Below are positions 57,655 through 64,000 of a stretch of DNA of 64,000 nt, one piece after another. Under the pieces are notes generated by a model. The model saw only the letters and a list, made by a program, of their open reading frames with translations. It was not told the origin of the DNA and ran no database searches. The first letter of the stretch is position 1. Every line of letters begins with the position of its first letter. The stretch is taken from contig NC_080074.1 in NCBI RefSeq assembly GCF_949987535.1, forward strand, positions 43,569,641 through 43,633,640, written 5' to 3'. A program made the position numbers and the translations under genes. This DNA is from Balaenoptera acutorostrata (lineage: Eukaryota > Chordata > Mammalia > Artiodactyla > Balaenopteridae).

Positions 57655-58145
57655 ACTCTTAAATTTGGTTTGGAACGATGCTGTCATCTGTAGAATGTAC
57701 TGAGTTCTGTGTTCGACCACATGGAAGGCAGAGGTGAAACAAAAAATGTTGTTCTTTCCTTCAAGAGCTTTGTGTCCTAGCTGGGAAGATAAGGTGGCAT
57801 TCATGAGACAAGAGCAGGTGATACAGGGCAGTGTATCATTAAATGCTGTGTTACTTTCACAGGCTCATAAGAGCTGGTGAGATTCGGAGGAGAGGTTGAT
57901 GAATCAATCGTTCGTATAGAGAAAAGTCTTCCCAGAAGATGAGGGACGTGGAGAATTTTCAGGCAGGGAGCAGGAAGGTGGGCGTTCCTATAGAAGTGAG
58001 TGTGAGTGAGGTACAAGTGGAACCACACCTGGTAAGCATTGTGAGGCCAGGGACCACGTTCACGTCATTCACTGTTGATCCCCACTACCTGGTATAGTGC
58101 CTGCACGGAAGAGGTACTCTCTAAATACCTCATAAATGAACAGAT
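57655..58145. repeat. L2-like remains in both orientations
   Basis: 57655-58020 reads as antisense L2-type (TTCCTTCAAGAGCTTTGTG, CTTCCCAGAAGATGAGG). 58025-58145 reads as a sense L2 end (GGCCAGGGACCACGTTCACG, CTGGTATAGTGCCTGCACGG, TCTAAATACCTCATAAATGAAC). Confidence 0.55.
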
Positions 58146-58389
58146 GGTGTTTTGTGGGGTATCACCAATCTAGGGCAGCTGGCCTGTAGAGCAAAGGACA
58201 TACTTTGGGAAAAACGGGGAATTAGTTTGGGTTTGTGGGGTGTAGTCAGTCCTGAAGGGCCTTGGGAGCCAGGGAGAAGAAAGTCACAGTATCAGAGTAC
58301 TGTCATATTAAAGATAAATTATTCTTTCAGAGGGTTCGGAAAGGCGTTTAGGAAACATGCCTTCCTGGCACATTTCTTTCCTCTTTTTT

Positions 58390-58690
58390 TTTTTTTTTTT
58401 AATTTTATTTATTTATTTATTTACTTATGGCTGTGTTGGGTCTTCGTTTCTGCGCGAGGGCTTTCTCCAGTTGCGGCAAGCGGGGACCACTCTTCATCGC
58501 GGTGCGCGGGCCTCTCACTGTCGCGGCCTCTCTCGTTGCGGAGCACAGGCTCCAGACGCGCAGGCTCAGCAATTGTGGCTCACGGGCCCAGTTGTTCCGC
58601 GGCACGCGGGATCTTCCCAGACCAGGGCTCAAACCCTTATCCCCTGCATTGGCAGGCAGACTCTCAACCACTGTGCCACCAGGGAAGCCC
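58390..58690 (-). mobile_element. CHR-2 SINE, central-deletion form, reverse orientation
   Basis: Poly-T and ATTT tail, GGCTGTGTTGGGTCTTCG, and CCACCAGGGAAGCCC at the right end. TCTTTCCTCTTTTTT at 58375-58389 repeats at 58691-58705 (15 bp). The 208-codon plus-strand frame that spans it is a SINE artefact. Confidence 0.96.
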
Positions 58691-58705
58691 TCTTTCCTCT
58701 TTTTT

Positions 58706-60387
58706 GAAAAATAAAATAAACAAAAAAATCTCTCCAGATCTCCAGTCTTCCTGTGACACTGGGATGGAAAATACATAAAATTAATTGGATAATCTCTTCA
58801 CCCTGTTTGAATTGCCTTAGTTTCATCTGGAAGGTGGAGATATTGATGGACTTTTCAGAACCCAGTATCAGCCATCTGCCTGAGAATTGTATCCCACACG
58901 TCCTGGCTTCTGCAATCTACAGGCTGTCCATGGCTCTCTGTCACGTCCCCTCTCCTTCCCTGAGCCGAGCTGGACAGCAAATGCTGGCAGTTTTAGCAGG
59001 ACAACTGGACAAATGCTGGCATTTTCTGCGGGGGGGGGGGGACAGGGGTGTGACGATGCACTGAAGGTGTTAACCGGCTTCCAAATGATAAGAAACTTAG
59101 GAAATTTAAATGCCAAACCAAAGTTCCTTTTCCCAGAAGGGGGTTTCCATTCTTGGAAAGGCAGGGTTCTAGCTGTTCAGTGACATGTTCTATGGTGACA
59201 GTCCCCATTGCCATATCACAGACAAAAGAACTGTTGTTTCAGTAATGAAATTATCCTGGCTGCTAGTGGGGCCTCTTTTACCTGCAGGGTTGTCCATCTC
59301 CTATAGAAACTACCTCTTTACAAAATAAGATGACAACAGCATGTATCGTACAGCTGTCACTTCTGGTGAATCGATTAATTCTGAGTTGTATTTAACAAAG
59401 ATCTTTCTTTCCCTGATGGTTATTTATCAAAATAAAGTATACTAAAATCCAACAAAATAAAATTATTGTTTTAGGCTGTACTGCCTTACATGCAACTTCA
59501 CATCTCCTGCTGTTGATTGTTAGGCTGTCTTCCTGTCAGCCAATAAAAATGCTTAGTTGTTCAAAAATCCTGAAACAAACAAGCAAATAAGCAAACAAAC
59601 ACTACTCAATTCTGCTAACCTGTCATATAACCATTATACTTTTCTCATTCTTTCATTGCCAGACTTAATGAAAGCATAGTGGATTCAGGAGGTCTTACAC
59701 TGTTAGGCAGTGAGCTGGCTTCTGCCTGTTTTGTTGGCCCATATCATGTTTTTATTCCCCCGACATTTAAAAATTGAAATTTCCATAAAAATTTGTATTT
59801 CTCTTTCTCTTAACACAGTGGGGAATTGGCAACACTGGGTCCATATTTGCACATGATAGCAGTCTCTTAGAGTTGAATTTCTGTTTCTGTTTTTAGACAG
59901 GGTATGCATGCTCCAGTAATCCACAGACCCCCCCACTCCCTATTGTCTCCAAGTCTGAGATGAAGTGTCAGTTACCATTTATCATTGCCTTGCAGTCTTG
60001 TTTTCCTTAGATACAGAAATCTTTGTACTGACGCCTCTGTCACATATGAGAAGTAGAAGGTAGAGCCAGAGGGCTGCATGGTCTTGTACTCAGCTTTTTT
60101 ACTCTTGTATGTTATCTGCCTGGCTCCTTTGGCATCTGGGTTTGCAATCCCTGACTTGTATCACACGTTGTCAGCCTCTGTGATTCTTCAACTCATTGTT
60201 AGCTCTTTTCTTTGCATCCACTGTCACCCATCTTAACGATCACGGATAGTCAGATGGCTTTTTGTTGGTTCTGTTTCTCAAAGCCCTGTCTGCTGCCTTT
60301 TACCCTCACTTTCGCTTCATCCTAAATTGCCTTGCTCATTGACTTCATTAACACCCTCTGGAATCCCTGATGCATCTTCTTACCTCC
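58706..60387. other. Single-copy sequence with no supported gene
   Basis: A G-run of about 12 bases lies at 59030-59041 and an AAACA-rich patch at 59570-59600. Nothing else recognised. Confidence 0.35.
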
Positions 60388-60400
60388 AACACTGTTTCTT

Positions 60401-61331
60401 TTTTCCCATTTATTTATTTATTTATTTATTTGAAGTATAGTTGATTTACATGGTTGTGTTAGTTTCAGGTGTATAGCAAAGTGATTCAGTTATACATATA
60501 TATATATATATATTCTCTTCCAGATTCTTTTCTTATAGGTTATTATAAACAATTGAGTATAGTTCTCTGTGCTATACACTAGGTCCTTTTTGGTTATCTA
60601 TTTCATATATAGTAATGTGTATATGTAAATCCCAACCTCCTAATTTATCCCCCCAGCCCCTTTCCCCTTTAGTAACCATAAGTTTGTTTTCTATGTCTAT
60701 GTCTGTGGGTCTATTTCTATTTTGTATGTAAGTTCATTTGTATCATTTATTTTTTATTTTTTTAATTTTTTTGGTATCATTTATTTTTTAGATTACATGT
60801 ATAAATGATATTATATGATATTTGTCTTTCCCTGTCTGGCTTACTTCACTTAGTATGATAATCTCTAGGTCCATCCATGTTGCTGCAAATGGCACTATTT
60901 CATTCTTTTTTATGGCCGAGTAGTATTCCATTGTATATATACACCACACCTTCTTTATCCATTCATCTGTTGATGGACATTTAGGTTGCTTCCATTGTAA
61001 ATAGTGCTGCTGTGAACATTGGGGTGCATATATCTTTTTGAATTACAGTTTTCTCTGAATATATGCCAAGGAGTGGGATTGCAGGATCATATGGTAGCTC
61101 TATTTTTAGTTTTTTAAGGAACTCTCCATACTGTTCTCTATAGTGGTTGTACCAATTTACATTCCCACCAATGGTGTAGGAGGGTTCCCTTTTCTCCACA
61201 CCTTCTCCAGTATTTATTGTGTGTAGAATTTTTGATGATGGTGTGAGGTGATACTTCATTGTACTTTTGATTTGCATTTCTCTGATAATTAGTGATGTTG
61301 AGCATCTTTTCATGTGCCGTTTGGCCATCTG
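60401..61331 (-). mobile_element. 5'-truncated older L1: ORF2 C-terminus plus 3' UTR
   Basis: About 930 bp. From 61328 to 60981 the minus strand still reads 115 codons homologous to the end of ORF2 of the full-length L1 ([31 protein letters not shown]), though the zinc-knuckle region is altered and the end is frameshifted. The 3' UTR belongs to the older type shared with 14.2, 30.1 and 40.9 kb. Flanks AACACTGTTTCTT (60388-60400) and AACACTGTATTTCTT (61332-61346) are a slightly altered duplication. Confidence 0.93.
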
Positions 61332-61346
61332 AACACTGTATTTCTT

Positions 61347-61879
61347 AATGTTACATTTAAGATCCTTTTATTTTTATATACTTGGTCTGGGCAGTTTCCT
61401 TCATGTCATGGTTTTGATGGTTTCCTCTACGTGGATGACTCCCAATTCCATCCTTTCCTCTGACCTCCCTTCTGAGTCCTCATCCTGCAGAACAGCTCCA
61501 TTGGTGGTGGTGGTGGGGGCGGTCCTGCTAGCCCCTGAATCTCCTGCCCACACACCTGCAGTATTTATTTCATTGCTTCTTTCTCTGAATGACATGATTG
61601 TCCTTCCAGTTTCTCAGGTACATGACATTATTCCATGTCTGATCAGTCTCCAAGTTTGCTCTTTCTTTTCTCTCCCATGATCACTGTCTAGTCAAGTCCC
61701 TGTTACCTCTTTCTAAAAATTATTTATTGGTTTCATTATTTCAGTCTCTCTCTCCTTCAATCTATTATATATACTACTGCTTGGCTAATCTAACCTAAAA
61801 AATTCATTCATTGATTCATTTATTACTGCATACAATAACTACTTAAAGCCTGTAAAATGTGTCATACTTTTTCTTCTAA
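61347..61879. other. Unassigned sequence
   Basis: A GGT-repeat patch lies at about 61503-61516 and TTCATTCATTGATTC at 61803-61818. No gene supported. Confidence 0.3.
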
Positions 61880-62610
61880 GTCATCCGTTGCTCTGTACTG
61901 CTAACAGAATCAAGATCACGCTACTTATCGTGGCTTGGGAGTCCTCTGCCATCTGCCCCCAGCCTCTCTTTCTGGTCTCATCCCTTGCTACTCCCACGTT
62001 CAAATCTTTGCTCCTTGAGTTAGTGTCTGGGAGCATATAAGCATAATGCCCTAGAGTCTGCCTTGATTGAATCTCAGCTCTGCCAATTTCTGGTTGTGTG
62101 ACCTTGAGCAATTCACATAATTTCTAAATCTTATTTGCTTAACCCATGGAGTTATTTGAAGATTTAGAAAAATAATAAGCCATGTAATATTATATAATGC
62201 CTGGTATATAGTAAGAGCACAAGAAATGTTAGATGTCATTATCCAGCCAAATCATAGTTTGCTGTACATTCTCATGTTATTTCTTCATCCTGGAATGCCT
62301 GCCTCTGTCTAACTCTCTCTACATGTCTAAATCCTGGTCATCTTTAAGGCCCAGGTCAGAGATGGTATGGCCTCCCGTGAAGCCGTTTCTGATCCCTACA
62401 GGTAGAAATACTCTGTCTTCTTGCACCCTTAATAGAGACATTAACATTTTATAATTTGCAAGATTGTATTTATATACCAGTCTCATCTGGCATACAATGC
62501 AATAAGCTCTTTGATTCCTGGGATCTTAATCATGTCTTTGTTTTCTGTGTCAGCCAAGGTGCCTTGTATAAAATAGATGCTCGATAACTATTTGTTGAAT
62601 GAATAAACAT
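61880..62610 (+). repeat. Sense L2-like copy split by a MIR
   Basis: Left part 61890-62015: GAATCAAGATCACGCTACTT, CCATCTGCCCCCAGCCTCTC. Right part 62255-62610: CTTCATCCTGGAATGCCTGCC, TCTTTAAGGCCCAGGTCAGAG, GATGCTCGATAACTATTTGTTG and a TGAATGAA-type end. The two parts are colinear along the L2 3' region. The MIR at 62018-62235 lies between them. Confidence 0.65.
62018..62235 (+). repeat. Sense MIR
   Basis: TTGAATCTCAGCTCTGCCAAT, GTGTGACCTTGAGCAATTCAC, AATGCCTGGTATATAGTAAGAG: sense MIR core and end. Confidence 0.85.
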
Positions 62611-63014
62611 TCATCTGAGTGGCTATTTCCTTATCGTTCTCTATTTTGATTCATTCAAGAAAACATGAAGAAGTATCAGTCATTAGATTTGAGAAATGTG
62701 ATATATTTTTCCGTAAATTTTCCCCCTTACCCCTATGCTATAGGTGTAACCCAGGTGTCTTTTGAGAAACTTACATATCTGTTGATTTATTCAAAATGTA
62801 TACCACACCTTCTTTTAAAAAGATTTGAAACAGCATGGAAATTAAACCTAATGTAAAATAGGACAATTATGGCTAAAAAGAGAACAGAGGACCATCTCAA
62901 AGAAACAGGGAGCAGATGTTACCAGGCACCTGGGATGAGTTAATTACTATACTTGGTAACTGGATTTGGCTTTGAGTTTCTTGGCAGCTAAAGCTGAAAG
63001 GAAGCACATTGGGT
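62611..63014. other. Unassigned sequence
   Basis: No gene or repeat supported. Confidence 0.3.
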
Positions 63015-63445
63015 TATTCATTCAGCAAACATTTGTTGAATATCTTTGATAAACGGGGCACTGTGCTAACAGTGGAGATTCTAAAATGAATAAGCCTGGG
63101 TCCCTGGCTTTAGCACATCACTTAGACATGGGTTAAGTGATTGGAGGTGGATACAGGGGGCAGTAGGACTCAGGGAAAGGGCACCAGTGATGTTTGTAAG
63201 GGGGAGAGTCAGGGACAGTTCGCTGAAGCAGAGAGGCTTTCACCAGACCACTCCTTGGGGGAAGTACCTTCTTGGTACAAGACACAGCATATAGAGAGAC
63301 TGTGAGGCCTCAAAGGACATGTTTGCTGAGTGAAGCAGAGGGTGCAGGAGTGGCAGAAGGTGAGGTGGGAGAAACTGCAGGAAGCCAGAATATGCTGGAT
63401 TTCACACGCGACATGAAGGAGTTTGGATGTTATTCTCTTGGCCGG
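63015..63445 (-). repeat. Antisense L2-like copy
   Basis: TTCATTCAGCAAACATTTGTTG, GGGCACTGTGCTAACAGTGG, ATAGAGAGACTGTGAGGCC, GACATGAAGGAGTTTGGATG: antisense L2-type order, ending where MER5A begins. Confidence 0.6.
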
Positions 63446-63446
63446 T

Positions 63447-63610
63447 GTTTTCCAATGCGACTGTGTATAAGAATCACTGGGGAGCTTTGAGAATATGTAT
63501 AGACTTACTGAATCAGATTCTCCAGACGTGAAGCTGGAGCATCTGTATATAATGCTCCCTGGCTGATTTTCATACCGCCAGCCTTGACTCTGGTCACTGG
63601 ACCAGGTTGG
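63447..63610 (+). repeat. MER5A-type hAT element
   Basis: GTTTTCCAATGCGACTGTG, AAGAATCACTGGGGAGCTTTG, ACTGAATCAGATTCTCCAG, GGCTGATTTTCATACCGCC. Same family as 38.2 kb. Confidence 0.75.
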
Positions 63611-63931
63611 TGAATCACAATGGTGCAGGGGAGGGAGACACCCCCGAAAGAGTTTAATCAGGGGAGTATCTGAGAGATGTGGATTTTAAAAAACCAACCA
63701 GGGTGCAGAAAAGGGAGGGTGAACAAGGGTGGCTGTGAGATTGGAAGAAAGGAGCAGATGTGAGTTTATTTTGCTCACTAGTATGAGTGCTTAGCACAAT
63801 GCCTGGCATACAGTGGTGCTCAAAGAGTAACTAATTGTTAAACATGAAAGCTGATTTTATTTACAGTGGTTGTGAGATTTCTGGGCTATAGAATGGGGCT
63901 GAATGTGGACGCTTGAGCAGGAATGAGATGT

Positions 63932-64000
63932 GGTAGAAAGGTCTATGGAGTCAAACAGCCCCAGGTGCAGATTTCCGCTTCGTCCCTGGGCAAGTTGTTT
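63932..64000 (+). repeat. Sense MIR cut by the window end
   Basis: GTCTATGGAGTCAAACAGCC and CCTGGGCAAGTTGTTT match the MIR head and core. The rest lies outside the window. Confidence 0.7.

Noticed and set aside
58152..58778. 208-codon plus-strand ORF
   Set aside because: Most of it is the antisense reading of the CHR-2 SINE at 58390-58690. The same peptide pattern recurs at 31.8, 32.8 and 56.3 kb.

Overview
The window is mammalian nuclear DNA, almost certainly from a cetacean. The evidence is a dense population of tRNA-derived SINEs of the CHR type (head GGGCTTCCCTGGTGGCGC, B box GGTTCGAGCCC, tail AAATAAATAAAT), artiodactyl-type L1 copies, and no sign of the ruminant BovB or Bov-A2 repeats. 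The species cannot be set from this sequence. I found no host protein-coding exon, tRNA, rRNA or CpG island that I can support. The window reads as intergenic or deep intronic sequence, and apart from LINE-1 every long open frame is a by-product of repeats.

The one element with intact coding capacity is a full-length LINE-1 on the minus strand (301-7301, about 7.0 kb). It has a perfect 13-bp target-site duplication. Its 5' UTR carries a YY1-type site next to the 5' end and a 116-codon upstream ORF whose stop overlaps the ORF1 start as ATGA. ORF1 is 301 codons, and ORF2 is 1272 codons with every catalytic motif I checked present. The long 3' UTR contains five copies of an 82-bp tandem repeat. 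ORF1 packages the RNA and ORF2 nicks the target and reverse-transcribes it. This machinery is also the presumed source of the SINE insertions in the window, which carry typical L1-type duplications.

Layout: 7.3-14.2 kb holds an AT-rich unique block (a candidate conserved element), a CHR-2 SINE, an old LTR-like repeat split by a SINE, L2/MIR remains, a Tigger-type DNA transposon with TA duplications, and a possible retrocopy. 14.2-24.5 kb holds a short L1 tail, a SINE, two minus-strand MaLR-type LTRs, a long antisense L2-like stretch and a second candidate conserved block. 24.5-25.5 kb is a clean three-layer nest: L1 tail, solo LTR, SINE. 25.5-41 kb holds more SINEs, split L2-like copies, an LTR-like repeat, a MER8-type element inside a MIR, and MER5A. 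41-64 kb holds two more 5'-truncated L1 copies, many MIR/L2/MER remains, two MaLR LTRs (one complete with a 5-bp duplication) and three CHR-2 SINEs.

I did not find a previously undescribed gene system. The strongest leads are the apparently competent cetacean L1 with its stop-start uORF and 82-bp 3' UTR array, the junction-spanning duplication at 24.9 kb, and a MER8-type transposon that seems to carry a MIR fragment. Repeat family names come from recall of consensus sequences, not from a database search.
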